A DNA stretch of 64,000 nt, from positions 1 to 64,000 of the forward strand of contig NW_024104504.1 in the NCBI RefSeq assembly GCF_003945595.2. Reading direction: 5' to 3'. This document shows, in pieces, positions 36,765 to 48,689 of this stretch. Positions within the stretch are counted from its first letter, which is position 1; each line of letters begins with the position of its first letter. The notes below the pieces were generated by a model. That model saw only the letters and a list, made by a program, of their open reading frames with translations, did not search any database and was not told the DNA's origin. The position numbers were made by a program, and so were the translations under genes. The stretch comes from Pipra filicauda. Taxonomy: Eukaryota > Chordata > Aves > Passeriformes > Pipridae.

Positions 36765-37245
36765 AGTCTAAGTGGTCTCAGCAAAAGGCCTTGGGCTACG
36801 AAAGCTGGGGAAAAAAACTCAATTTGAGGACCAGACAAGATATCACCAGTTTGGAATGTTCTACCCAGATCCAGAGGGACTATGCTGTGATGTTATCAAG
36901 CCTCTGCATAAAATCCATTGTTGTTTTCCCCCTCTCTGCATATCCTGTGTATTCTGTAAACACTGGATATCTCTCCCCCATGTAAATCCCCAAAAATATA
37001 ATCCTAAAATAAGTGGGTTTTCTCCATGATGTAAGTACTAAACCCAAGTAACTTGGGTTTTTCCCTTACCTCATCTTTGTAAAACCCCCTGTTCGTAATA
37101 GCTCGCCCCCCTCATGAATATGTAGACCCCAGACCCTTAAAATATCAGCCTGTATGTCCAATAAGGGATTCCAGATTCTGCCTCCTACTGGGATGATGTT
37201 AGTTTCTTTGACTCCCACAGCTATACACCAGTTTGTGTGAACAGT
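36765..37245 (+). mobile_element. Possible LTR or LTR relic
   Basis: The segment stands out from its AT-rich flanks. It carries, in order, a pyrimidine-rich promoter-like part, CTCATGAATATGTAG (37112-37126), a TATA-like CCTTAAAATAT (37135-37145), AATAAG where AATAAA would be expected (37159-37164), and a downstream block with GACTCCCACAG, ending near TGTGTGAACA (37234-37243). This order matches U3-R-U5 of a retroviral LTR. The 5' edge and target-site duplication were not found, and I cannot name the family. A degraded promoter-like unique sequence is the alternative. Confidence 0.4.
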
Positions 37246-38488
37246 TATGGCAGTATAAACGCATTGAATAGACAGACTACAGAAGCTTTAGAAATTTTAA
37301 AATTACCATACTACTAGCCCTTTAAAGACAAGTATCATCATGTAAGATCCAGACTGATCCTATTTTCTGAAAAAAAAGATGGTGAAATTAAACCCTTCCC
37401 ATTACAAGATTTCCCTGAGGAAAAAACTACTCCTTTCCCAGAGGGAACAGTCCAATTCTACAGTGATTAGAAATTCTATTAAAGATACCTGTTTCTACGG
37501 TATAACTTTCTGTGCAGTAGATTAACAGAAAGCTTTTATGGGCAGAAGGAATTTTATGATTACCTAATCCGGCTTTGTCAGTGCAAAGGTCATGGAATTC
37601 TTTACAGTGCTTTCATCTTTTACTTCAGCTAAATCTTATTAGATACAAATCTATCTTTCAGGAGGAAGAATGGTCTGTCTGTAAAAGTATCAAGTGCTGA
37701 AGAATTTACCACATTTTTGAGTAATAATCTCTTCCACTGGATGTTTATTTTTACTAGTTATTTGTACTCATTTAATTTTTGATTTGTTGGTATATTTTAT
37801 CTGTCTGTTTTAAAGAGCCATGTAATTTCCAGCACAAATTGTTGTGCAGTTTCTTTCCGTTCTAGCCTACTGATGGGAATTTTCCTTAGAAAACACTGAT
37901 CCAGAAGAATTAAATACAGTGATAATTTTGGTGCACAGTGGGAACTAGCAGATTGATTTGGTTGTCTAAATGTAGGTATCTGGTGTCATGTGAGATGCCT
38001 TAAAGTATCTAATCTGACTTCCAGCTGTCACTGCAGAAGAACTCAAGTCATATCTTATGTCATATCTGCCAGTTCAACATAGATACGCTAGGACATCTAA
38101 AAATGGCGGTAAGCATCTAACTGTGAGCAACTAAACACAGGCACAGAGAACTGTTCAGCTCATCCTAAAATAGACATCAACATTTGGTCAACTAAGTAGC
38201 TTTGCAGACACCACTGGGAGTGGCAGTGGGAGGCCATACAAAGTATTCTAGGGCCTCTGAAAGAGAAGAAGCAGGAATTTCTAGAAGCTGATTTAAGTAT
38301 TGACAAATAATTTAACCTAATGATAGAAGTTTTATTCCTCAGTGTCTTCTGAAAAAGGTGACAGTGACTCACTTATTCTTTAGGTATCTAAGTTATGAAG
38401 CTTATGAACCTTCTGTGTGTTTGAATTTAGTGAGGAAGATAGATACACATCTATCTCTTACCCAGTCAACAAAATAGTTTTACAGAAG
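37246..38488. other. Non-coding stretch
   Basis: Nothing recognised. Confidence 0.6.
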
Positions 38489-38545
38489 TCACAGAATCAC
38501 AGATGGTTGGGGTTGAAAGGGACATCTGGAGATCACATTCAGCAT
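38489..38545 (-). mobile_element. Very short CR1 3' end
   Basis: GTCACAGAATCACAGATGG followed by GGTTGAAAGGGACATCTGGA is the antisense 3' terminus of a CR1 of the same type as the copy at 55891. Homology is lost after about 57 bases. Confidence 0.8.
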
Positions 38546-41500
38546 AACTAGTATCTATGTCACAGGATATATGTTGGAGTAGTCACAGTAGTACATCTGT
38601 GGAGTTTCTTTTGCATTTGTGTGGAAACGCTGGTCCCTCTTCTAAAAGGGCCAGATATCAGCCTTAGAACCAGACTTTCACAGAGGGAATTTTAAAAGAG
38701 GTAATTGGAAGAACATTATACCATTCAGTTCCATAATAGTGAAGATTTAATGAGTAAGCTGCCAGCCCTGCCCTGATGGCCCCTGTGGGGGCCTGCACTG
38801 CTCCTGGCCCCCAGTCCACAGGGATCTACTGGTCCTTTACAGGATTTTAACCCTGCCCAAGACTTGTCTGGCAGCCTAGATGTCTGATATACGGGTTTGA
38901 CCTTGGGTTTAGGCTTCTGTTTGATGTTTGGCTCCTATGGATACTTTTTTTCCAAGGGGCATTGTTTCTACACACGATGCTTTCTAATTGGAATAATCAG
39001 CATGAACTACCAATGGCCTCACTCAGACCAACCTCTTTGATTTTCCACATGCCCAAAGCCATTCCCTGGGTCACTATCACATTCTGACTTCCTGTCGCAA
39101 ACATTTTTAAAGGGTATAAAGTTTATATTTTCTCTGTGTTTCCTTGTGCTTTTTTCCATGCACAACTAAGTCATTAGAGGAGGGCATAGGTAGGTGCAGT
39201 GCTCATCGGTAAGTCTTCCCTTCATCTGTGTTCCTTTTGTTTTCCCAATACATACCAGAATCATCTAGAAGGTTGAGTAATGAGTCTCATTTAACTGCAC
39301 GGTGCTGTTTGCCCTGTGACAGAGGTAACCCCATAGCTTCTAAAAGTATAAACAGTAGAGAACAGTTTTGCTATTTTGCTTTTCCTTGCTACAGTCCTTG
39401 CATGGTTTGATAAATTTGATAAATTTCACTGGTGATTTGCAAAACACTTGAAATGAGTATTTTATAGGCAGTCCAAATATGCCATGGTTTAAATAATATT
39501 GTGTGCTGAATAAATACTCTACTCAAATATACGGTCTGAACACAAATAAATAAATACATTCTGCAGTAGACAGAAATTACTGCCTAAGCACTTCTTTTTG
39601 TTCAAGAGATATTTAAACATATTTTTACTGCAAAGATAACTATTAATTTTCCCCACCACATAATGAAAAGAACATAGATGAAGACAGAACTAGTCTAGAA
39701 ATACATCTCTGACACTAACTACACCTCTATTCTTTACTTCAGAGAGAGATGTAAATTTTCTTTATGAAGTTATGCAGAAGTAAATCTTAGCTTCATTAGT
39801 ATATGGTAGGTTTTCAGTCTTGTGTTTCAGTTTGTTTACTGATAAATTAATTTCAGCCACTTACCTTAAGTATCTTTGTTTTAAATTGTGATCATGAATA
39901 CCACAAATCAATTAAACTTTGACAAATAAACATAGTAATGAAATGAATGAACACAAATATACCACACTGCTTACATGACTATGCTACAACTCAAGTTTAT
40001 CAGATTATTACCTGTTACTGAACTTTTAAAAATGAAAAAAAAAAAAAAAAAGAAAAAGCACATAAAGTTTAGGTACAGCAGCCCTCAAAAGGCTTATCAT
40101 TTAATGCTTCCTTCTTTTGCAGTTAATAAAAACTTTTCAGCATCATAATTGCTCCACCAAGCTCAGAGAACATTATGAAGGACAGAGGAATCATGAGTTC
40201 TGTTTTAAAAATAAAGAAATGTAGACTCAGAGAGGCAAAGCAATTTACTTCAGATCACTCATAAGGTCACTGGCAGAGCTACATATTACTATTTGATGCA
40301 TCCCTGAATGCTTCTAAAATGAGGTATTAGATATTAAAATTATTTGGAATTTGTTCCACAGCTGCTTTGTAGCCACAAGGTTTAAGGAAGTCCTAAGAGA
40401 GCTGCTGTTAAGGCTAAATACTGCCTTCAGTGCTTTATAACCAACATACAAACATATACATACATGTGCAAACACACTTTCTTGCTCTCTCTCTTTTTTT
40501 AAAAGATTTCAGGAGTAAAGCTTCTTCCAGTTATTCTTATTTGATGTTTCATGCTATATTTATTATGCATTCCCTGAGGGCTTTTAAAATTATGATGTAT
40601 CTAGGGATTTTCAACTCTATGGCAAAAGTTCCCATAGTTTTAATTGTGGCAGACAGAGCAGGTTGTCAGCCTAAAAAAGCAAAATCAATGGAAAGTTGAC
40701 AGATTTGACTCAAAGAAAAGCAGAGAGAGAAGCGAGAACATGGAAGAAAATCTTAATACAAACCCTCTAAAAACTGGTGAAACTGCAGTCTAAAGAATTC
40801 TAAAGGGAATTCTCTAAAGAGAATTCTTGGAAAATGCTAGGTCTCCCCACAAAACAAAATGAAATGTGTTCTGTCCTCTGAGAAAAATGATAGCACACCA
40901 TATAATTCTGAAATAATTCTTAGCTGGGAAAATAATTAAAATCAATCACGTTAAATCTTTTGCATTTTATAAAATATATTTGATTCTATAAAACACATTG
41001 CATCAAGTACAAAAAATAACAAATCCCTACTGCCACCATTGTTTTGATGTTTTATTCAAAACTGCATTTTTATCTCTTTTCAGTATTTCTATAGCACAAT
41101 CCCCGTAGAATCTAAACATTAAAGCATATGATTTGCTTTATACAAGTATATGATTTATACTGCACATTTTGAAACAGCATATTATTGCACATTCTGTAAT
41201 ATATTTTTTCTTTTATCAAATCAAAGTTAATACCTATTATTTGTATTATTTTAAGCTATATAATTAGTACATACTTAAAGACTAGAATTGTTATACTTGC
41301 CTGTTGCCCAGAAGCTTGGACACATCATGAAACCAAGGGAGGCGAGGTCTGAGTATGGACTGAACAAAAATGAAAGCTAAGGTATGGGACTTACTTTACT
41401 TTCCTGAGTAAAGGAAACAGGCTTAACTAGTACGAGCAGCACAAGTAATGCTCTGAGAGAAAAAGATGGGATCATAGGAAAACCTTGACTTGATGAAACT

Positions 41501-41954
41501 GAGAGATAAAACCACAGAGCTTACTTGCATTGAGTATGCATTTGTGAAGCCAGGTAAACAAATCAGGCCTGTAGAATTTATTGAACCTTATGATATGAGA
41601 GCTAGGCCTCTTTCTAGACACCTAATTTGTATTTGATTTTTAAAATCACAGTTGTCAGAAGATAAACACCTAGATGGTGTTGTTTGGAAAGGGGTAATTA
41701 TCATAGAAAGCCTTCAGAATGAGATTCTGCCTATGTTAAAGTATCAAAGTTAGATAGGTAGTTTTGTACCTCAGAGGTATTAAGTATCCAACCTGAGATA
41801 TTCTATGATATTTTAGGTAGACTATTAATATTAAAAATACTGTATTCTTTAGGTATCTCAGCATATTATAGGTTATATGGGTCTAGCTGTTGTTTTAAGA
41901 AAGATTTCATGGAGAAAGGCACTAAATAAATGTTATGAACTTCCATTGTATTAT
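38546..41954. other. Non-coding stretch with a GC-rich block
   Basis: No gene recognised. A block at about 38760-38880 is much richer in G and C (CCAGCCCTGCCCTGATGGCC and following) than anything nearby except the transposons, and may be an unrecognised repeat. There is an A-run at 40030-40048. An EcoRI-site palindrome of 20 bases lies at 40807-40826 with a further GAATTC just upstream. Confidence 0.55.
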
Positions 41955-42470
41955 CGAGTAACGCTCGTTTGCCCCAAACTGTGCACAGTACTTAATGCGG
42001 GCCCACACTAGTGCAGAGTAGAGAGACAAGCACCTCCATCGACCAGCTGGCAATGCTTTGCCTGATGCACCCCAGGATATGGTTGACCCTTTTTGTTGCC
42101 AGGGCACTGTTCACTCATATTCAACTTGCCTTCAATGCAAATCCCCAGTTCTCCTTCAGTGGAGCTTCTCTCCTGCCACTCATCTCTCAATTTGTATGTA
42201 TAACCAGGATTACCCTGTCGCAGGTGGAGAATCTGGCAGTTGCTCTTTTTAAATTTCAAACAGCTGGTGATCACCCAGCTCTCTAGCCTATCCAGCCCTG
42301 TAAGGGCTCTCTACCCTCAAGGGAGTCCATTGTTCCTCCTAGTTTAGTATCATTACTTAATGTATGTTTCGATCTTGTATCCAAATCATTTACAAAAACA
42401 TTAAAGAACACTGGCCCTAAAAAAATCTTTGAACTCCAACTTACAACTCGAAATTCTCAGTTTTATTTCC
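41955..42470 (-). mobile_element. Old, decayed CR1 LINE fragment
   Basis: Antisense of CR1 ORF2 C-terminal coding sequence: the block CCAGCTGGCAATGCTTTGCC (42043-42062), a GGCACTGTTCACTCATATTC region and a CAGCTGGTGATCACCCAGCT region (42261-42280) correspond to the same parts of the 27388 copy. Divergence is high and both ends are eroded; the 3' terminus of the element is missing on the left. Confidence 0.82.
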
Positions 42471-42567
42471 ATTCTGCAACATTTTGTCCTTCTTATTTTT
42501 TCTCATTTTCATAGAAATTCTTGGGGTCTGTATAAAATACCTCAAAATTTCCTTTTACTTTCACATT

Positions 42568-42578
42568 ATTTATCAGAT
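42568..42578 (+). repeat. Target-site duplication, left (11 bp)
   Basis: ATTTATCAGAT, identical to 42884-42894, directly flanking the SINE. Confidence 0.85.
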
Positions 42579-42883
42579 CCCGGGCAGATAGAGCTCATTT
42601 AGCCCTGTAAGGCCATCCATCTAAGAGAAGGTCACTCGAAACAAACCTACGTCCTGAGGACCTCGCTGCCACCGTCCAAGCTCGCTTGGCCCCGGCAGAT
42701 GAACCTTAGGATTAAAGGGTGGGCTCAGTTCAGTGCACACTGTGTCTCACCTAAAAAATCCACTGCGCAGGCTCGAAGGCCTTACCAGCATTTGCAAAGC
42801 CCTGTATCACCAGCGCACTTGTAACAAATGTGGGTAAAGACCTTTCCCAAATCTTCGTTCGCGAAGACTGGCCTGACTGACTG
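42579..42883 (+). mobile_element. SINE with RTE-like tail and intact target-site duplications
   Basis: A 305-base unit flanked by perfect 11-bp direct repeats. It begins CCCGGGCAGATAGAGCTC and ends in short CTGA repeats (42872-42883). Its 3' part (42809-42870) closely matches the end of the LINE-like insertion at 17481-17543, including the rare TCGCGAAG word. The upstream 230 bases are absent from that LINE copy. A shared tail with a different head is the hallmark of a SINE mobilised by a partner LINE. The head has weak pol III-like features (GAGCTCATTTAG as an A-box-like word at 42589, GGTCACTCGAAAC as a B-box-like word near 42625), so its origin is uncertain. It is not CR1-derived and not the tRNA-Ile SINE nearby. 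AviRTE-dependent SINEs are known from some birds, and this may be one of them or a new one. Confidence 0.72.
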
Positions 42884-42894
42884 ATTTATCAGAT
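42884..42894 (+). repeat. Target-site duplication, right (11 bp)
   Basis: ATTTATCAGAT, the right-hand partner of 42568-42578. Confidence 0.85.
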
Positions 42895-43141
42895 AATAGA
42901 AATAAAGCATTTTGATATTTTATCCATCTTGCTTTTGTAGTTGCAGAAAAATCAACTGACAGACTTGAAGCTAATAAGATGCAGTTAAAAATTATCCTTT
43001 TAATGTTGACGGGATTAAATTGTAATAACTTTATGTTCAATTAATTTAATGAAAAATAAGTAAGACTTTCCCTGGTATTACAGAGGGTTGGAAGATGAGA
43101 GCCACATGAAAATCTGTTAAGCCTTTTGCACCAACCAATAT

Positions 43142-43285
43142 ATCACAGAATCTTGGAATATTCTGAGTTAGAAGGGACCCACAAGGATCATCGAGCCCAG
43201 CTCTTAAGTGCATAGCCCATATGGGAATCAAACCTACAACCTTCGTGTTATTAGCACCATGCTCTAACCAACTGAGCTGGGATGC
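43142..43285 (-). mobile_element. tRNA-Ile-derived SINE with CR1 tail (TguSINE1-like)
   Basis: Read on the minus strand, the head resembles tRNA-Ile(AAT): CAGCTCAGTTGG (plus strand 43269-43280) is the A box, GGTTTGATTCC (43224-43234) the B box with one CpG-type change, and the anticodon loop reads CTAATAA. The acceptor stem is not complementary, so it is not a working tRNA gene. The tail is a CR1 3' end (GATCCTTGTGGGTCCCTTCT, then ATTCTGTGATA at 43142). This head and tail combination is that of TguSINE1, known from passerine birds and mobilised by CR1. No target-site duplication is visible, as expected for CR1-type integration. The insertion lies only 17 bases from the edge of the unclassified inverted repeat. 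Confidence 0.85.
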
Positions 43286-43302
43286 AGACTGTCTGTGACA
43301 AG

Positions 43303-43904
43303 CATATAAATTGAGGTTGGTACCTAATTGTCAATAGTAGCTGTATTGTTGGTAATTACCATAAAGCATAAGCTGTAATCTCCATATACATTGCATTGGT
43401 GTACATGCATCATATTAAATTTTAAAAGTGAGGGGTCTTGCTTCATTAGATATATTTCCATTACACTGAAAGAAATAATGCAAAATCATTACATCCATAG
43501 AAACTAAATAGTCTTTTAAAAGTAATGTGATGCAAAATAAACTGAAAGAATGATTTTTTTTTCTAGAGATTTTTATGAAAATGTAAAAAATATTTTAAAA
43601 ATCAATCTAATTCCTTTGCCACTTGTGTTCTAAATGTTTGGACAGTTCATTATTTTCTTAGTTTTATTTGTAAAATAGTAGCCATAGACCTGCAGACATA
43701 AATGATAGTGAATTGTTTGTTAAAAAAAGTATTTTTAGGTTTTGAAAAACTTTCATTGCATTCCAATTCTGTAATCCTATTTTTTAATAGAAATTATCAC
43801 TACCATAACAAGATATCTGCTGTCTGCAGTTAACATTTAGCCATTCAGAGCCAAATTTCTGACTTTTCAGTTACTGTTTATTCCCTTATTTTGAGAAAGA
43901 AGAT
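43303..43904 (-). repeat. Unclassified ~600-bp repeat, right copy of the inverted pair
   Basis: Reverse-complement match to 23053-23653. Relative to that copy it has a small insertion (ATTTAA-like) near 43440, lacks four bases near 43888, and has scattered substitutions; 43625-43800 is the most diverged part. The match ends sharply at CATATAAATTGAG on the left. Beyond it the sequence is unrelated, and the SINE at 43142-43285 follows within 17 bases. Confidence 0.85.
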
Positions 43905-46900
43905 TACAACACACGTATTTTTTGTTTTTTTCTTTATAATGTTTAACATTAATCATGACAGTTAAGGGGAGCACCATCACTGATTTGACCTAGGACATTA
44001 AATCCACAAAAAAAAAAAATCACATTTATGTTATCTACTTTACTGGGTACACTAGTAACCTCACAAATAGTCAGTAAGACTGCAAGTTAGTTTGCCCACA
44101 TGTCTTGTGTGACTTACAAATGCAGCAGAAATTAGTATTCTAATCCTTATAGATTGCAAAACATGCTTTCTTCAACATCTGTCAGCTTCATTGGCCTCTG
44201 TGAGTTTGACATATTAAATGGCAGATGCTTCTTACCTTGGTCCCTCACTTCATTCCCACAGGATAAAAATGATCTGACATAACTACATCAAATCTCCTCC
44301 TCTTTGTGTTTCATAATGCATACAGAAGACTTACCTTCATTTATTATGAATACACAGATATTATACTGCTGAGGTAGAAATATTTGTTCAAAGTATTCCA
44401 GAAAAAAATTTCATGTTCTCAACATTGTTACAAAATAAACTTAATAGGATAAAGATCTCAGTTATAAATTTTTATTGGTAATTTCTTACACATTTCTAAT
44501 GAATCATAATTTAGATTAAATACATCATTTGCATACTGAAGTATGTTATGGAAATCCTTTTTTATCATCTCTATGCTAATTCTGAATTATAAATGCCTTG
44601 AAAGATGGAAATTGTAGATAGGACTCTTGATGCAGAAAGAAAACAAAAATGAACACACAAAAGTGAATGCAGTTTCCATGTGCCTTGAAAGGTGAACTCA
44701 CAGCTTCCAGCATATAAGTTTTTAAAAGATGATAAATCACTAAGATTTATCACAAAATAAAGACATAAATTTAAGAAAGGAATATCAACTTTATCCTTAA
44801 ACTGTCTGAAGGAAGGAAAGGCCTTAAACCAGATGAGAAACCTTCTGAAAATTGATGAGTACAGTGGCACTTTGCAGCATCTCTATTCCATGAGGAACTA
44901 CAGTCTTGTTGCAAGACACACTGATAAGACACTACAATATTATCTGCACTATAAGGAGAAAGCAGTGACATGACAGATCTAATTGAAATCAACACAGTAC
45001 AATAAAGAACTGGTTATTGATATATTCTATAAGAATTTCTAATATAAAAAGCCAGTGATGAAAACATGTGATGAAAAACAGTAAAGAATGCCCAGAGCTC
45101 TAAGACAAATAGGGATGATATACAGGTAACTGTGATACTGGACACAAGACAGGATCATCTTCTAACCAAGAAAATAAGGCAGGAGGGGCAAAATAAACTT
45201 GACATATGTACCAAATGCTGACAAGAGACAGGACTGTGTGAGTTTCATTCTAGGAATGAAAAATAGGTTTGCTTCTCAAGCACATACAGAAGAGAACAGA
45301 AAAAACTGGTCTGCAATCAAAAAAATGGATATTACAGTAACAACTAAATACAACAGCTATGGTAGTTGAAACACTTTAGAAAGATACATTTGGAAACAGT
45401 GAATTAACATATTTAAATAGCACTCTAGACTGTTGAAAAAAAGCAACAAAAACCCAAACAAAAAAAAAAAAGACTTTATCCAGTCTTGGACAAAGTCAAG
45501 AGTACTATTGAAAGGAATGTGAAAGTTAAACGTGAAAGTATGAATAAGGGATTTGCAACATCTGAACTGGAACTGAAACTGGAAAGACAGCAGTATATTG
45601 GATGAACAGTGTTGTCTATTTCATAACAAAGTAAGAACTGAATATTTGAAGGATTTCCCTTGCTCTGAATCAATAAGTAATGGACTGGATTCTCTATCTG
45701 GAATATGGGAAAACTATGAAAAATTAAGTACGTTGTTAGAAAGATAAAGAACCAAGTGGACCAGCTGTTGTTTCACGTAAGTAGAGAAGAGAATCCTAGA
45801 TGTTGTCTTACAAGACTTATTGGAATGGAAGCAAGGGAAAAAGTCATGCAAATGATACAAAGAGAGAATAAACAATTAACATTTACTTCACTCTTTTAAT
45901 GTATTACATTTTTAAAGAAAAGGCTAACACAAATCCTCCCTATTAAGGCTAATCACTCTATTAGTAGTGCAGAAATGAAGCTGTAGAGATAATATATTAC
46001 TTGCCTAAATCAGCACAGCAACTTGAAAGCAGGTCTGGAATAGTATTTTCCTGTTTCAGTGTATTGTGCTTCTCTTCAATCCACTTAACAAATTAGACCT
46101 GGTATCTGACTTTCAGGTACAAAATTTGGCAGGGCTGCTTATCTCCCACCACACTGCCTACTGATGCTCACCAGAACTGACATCCTAATTACAGCCAGGT
46201 TTTATTAGGTTTTATTAAGTTTTATTAAGTTATTAGATATGAGAAATAAAAACATTATGTGGGAGAAACAAAAACATTCTGTCCCTTTACATGAAATGTC
46301 AGTGTGATGAATCATATCTGCTTTTCTTTTTCCTGAGTGTTGAACTGTGTTTACAGAGTGGTCTGTCCCAGATGCTGATCTCAATGGCGCAACTCAGGTT
46401 CTCTGCTTTGAGGGTAAATAACTTTAAATTGAAAAAAGGGGAATAGTCATAACTGTAAAAACATAACCTAACCAGTAACTTGGGCCTCACACTTTTCACA
46501 TAACTTTTTGGTACAAAACTGAAGAGCTGCTTTTAGAATTTTAGTCACGGGAAAGAGAAAGTCAAAGCCAAAGTGTGATTCAGTCTTTGACCATCTAGAT
46601 CTCTGATAACAGAAAGATTCTAGATTGTTCTAACCTAAATGAAGGTTCTTAGGGAAAAGCTTTTGCATCACATAATAGAGATGTAAAAGAACAAAATTTC
46701 AAGCACGTAAGACAAGAAAAAGGAAAATTAACATAAAATGCATTAAACATGGTTATTCTATTTATAATGTAATTATACTACTGAGTCAGAGAACTTAAAG
46801 AGAAGGGATTGTTCCCTCTGTCCCTGCAGAACAGAGGGAAAGAGTCATTAACACTTGGAAGGGACAACATGAAAAACTGCAGTAATCCATAAAAAGACTG

Positions 46901-48689
46901 CGTCTGTCAAGTGTGTGATTTTTAATATGTGGCAGAATTAATAATTTCAGTTCCCAGGCTATGTTTTTGAAGTATTTTGTATATCTCACTTGGAGTTCAG
47001 GATCATTATGTCAGAAGTAAAATGACAATTTCCTGAAAAATATTCTCCTATATTTTAATGAGATATTTTCATGAGATATTTCCATGAAGTATTTGATAAT
47101 ACATTACGGGATAAAAATTCAACAGGATCTGCCATTATGAATGGTTCTCCACAGTCAGTCATTTACCATCTGGTCCTGGGACTGTAAAACAGAATAGAAT
47201 TGTTAACAGGGAAAAGGACAAAGTTATGTTGCTGTATTTTGTTTGTTTTTTTTTTTTTCTATTACAGTAGTAGTGGAAAATAAGCAGTTGACAACGAGCT
47301 GATTAGCTGTTTCATGGTTTTCTCATAAAATTTCCAACAATAATTCAAGAAATGTTCTTTTAAAAGTGATCTTTAAGAGCATTGAAATTCACTTTTTTTC
47401 TGTAGACTTTTGGTATGTTATTTTGTCTTGTAGAAAGAATTTTGTATATCGAGCAAGGGTTTTTTATTATGTTAATGTTATGTTTGGGTCTGTTACTATA
47501 ACAATAATACTATTAGTACTAATAAATATTGCTAAATGAAAAATAAGATTTTGGCTTTTCACTTGATATTGTTTATTATTTTTCTCTAAATCAAAAATAA
47601 GAAGACACATAAGTTTCCTCTACTGCAGTCTACATACCTGTTTCCTGGATTTTTTTTTTTTAATTTCAGTTAGTTTACTTTAGTTGATTTTACATCCAAG
47701 ACTGGTGTTATTTGCAGAATGCGAACTTTAGTCTTTTGATAATGAAAAAATGTCACTTTCAAACTCTTAAGAGACTCAAGTTTTGATGGTGTTTGCAACT
47801 CTAGTCTTTTATACTACCTTTGATAACCTTGCTCTATTTTCACTGTGATTCTGAGTAACTATGGTATTAGAAGGAAGTTATATTATTTCTTCCATTGCAG
47901 ATATCTGTTCTCGTCCTTGGAAAGTTCATCTTATGGTTTACAATAGAAAATTTCAGATATGAAATTTTAAGGTCAACTGATGTATAATGATGGTTTCAAT
48001 ATTTCAATACTATTAAGTAATTAAAAATTTACTTAAACTACAACTGTAGTCATATTTAGCATAGGATAAAGATTTCAGAGGTAGCTTTGGGAGGTATAGG
48101 TCAGATAATGGATACAGTCTAACATCAGCAACATGAAGTTCAATTAGTTAGACTTTAACTTGTTTAAAACTAGTCCTAGAATTTCTATATTATTTTCCTC
48201 TGCATACTTTGCCAGTTTGATCAGCTGTTCCATATGTACATTTCATGTGATATTTGGGTACAACAGGAAATAAAACTTTTTTTTTCCAGTTTAAAAGTAC
48301 TACCACATTTCAAAACAAGTGGTGCAAACATTTGAAGCAATTTAGCTATTTATCCTTCAGTACCCTACTAGTCTGCATGGGAAAAAAGACACATGGAAAG
48401 GCATCAAGGAAGTTGATTTGGCTCAGGTTGGAGAATACATTTGAGAGAGGATATAACAGATTTCTTCAGTGAACTGGAAGACACAGAGAAGATGCTCTCT
48501 TCTTTTGAAGTGCAAAGTGAAAGAAGAATTAGTGTACACAGACTGTAGGAACAAGAATTCTTACCACAAATAGGGAGAGAAATGGAATGGTAACTAAATA
48601 AAGAAGTAGGTTGCTCAGAAGGACTGTGAAATCTTCATTCCTATAGATTTTCAATGCTCACATGGATAAGACCTCTTGCAAGCTAATCT
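43905..48689. other. AT-rich non-coding stretch
   Basis: No gene or transposon recognised in nearly 5 kb. A tandem of about three TTTTATTA(A/G)G units lies at 46200-46232; A- and T-runs occur at 45460-45472 and 47248-47260. Confidence 0.6.

Noticed and set aside
43142..43285. A functional tRNA-Ile gene
   Set aside because: A and B boxes and the AAT anticodon are recognisable, but the acceptor stem does not pair and the sequence runs into a CR1 tail; it is a SINE.
44571..44995. Overlapping minus-strand frames of 99 and 74 codons as a gene remnant
   Set aside because: No recognisable motif, no matching continuation, and lengths within chance expectation.
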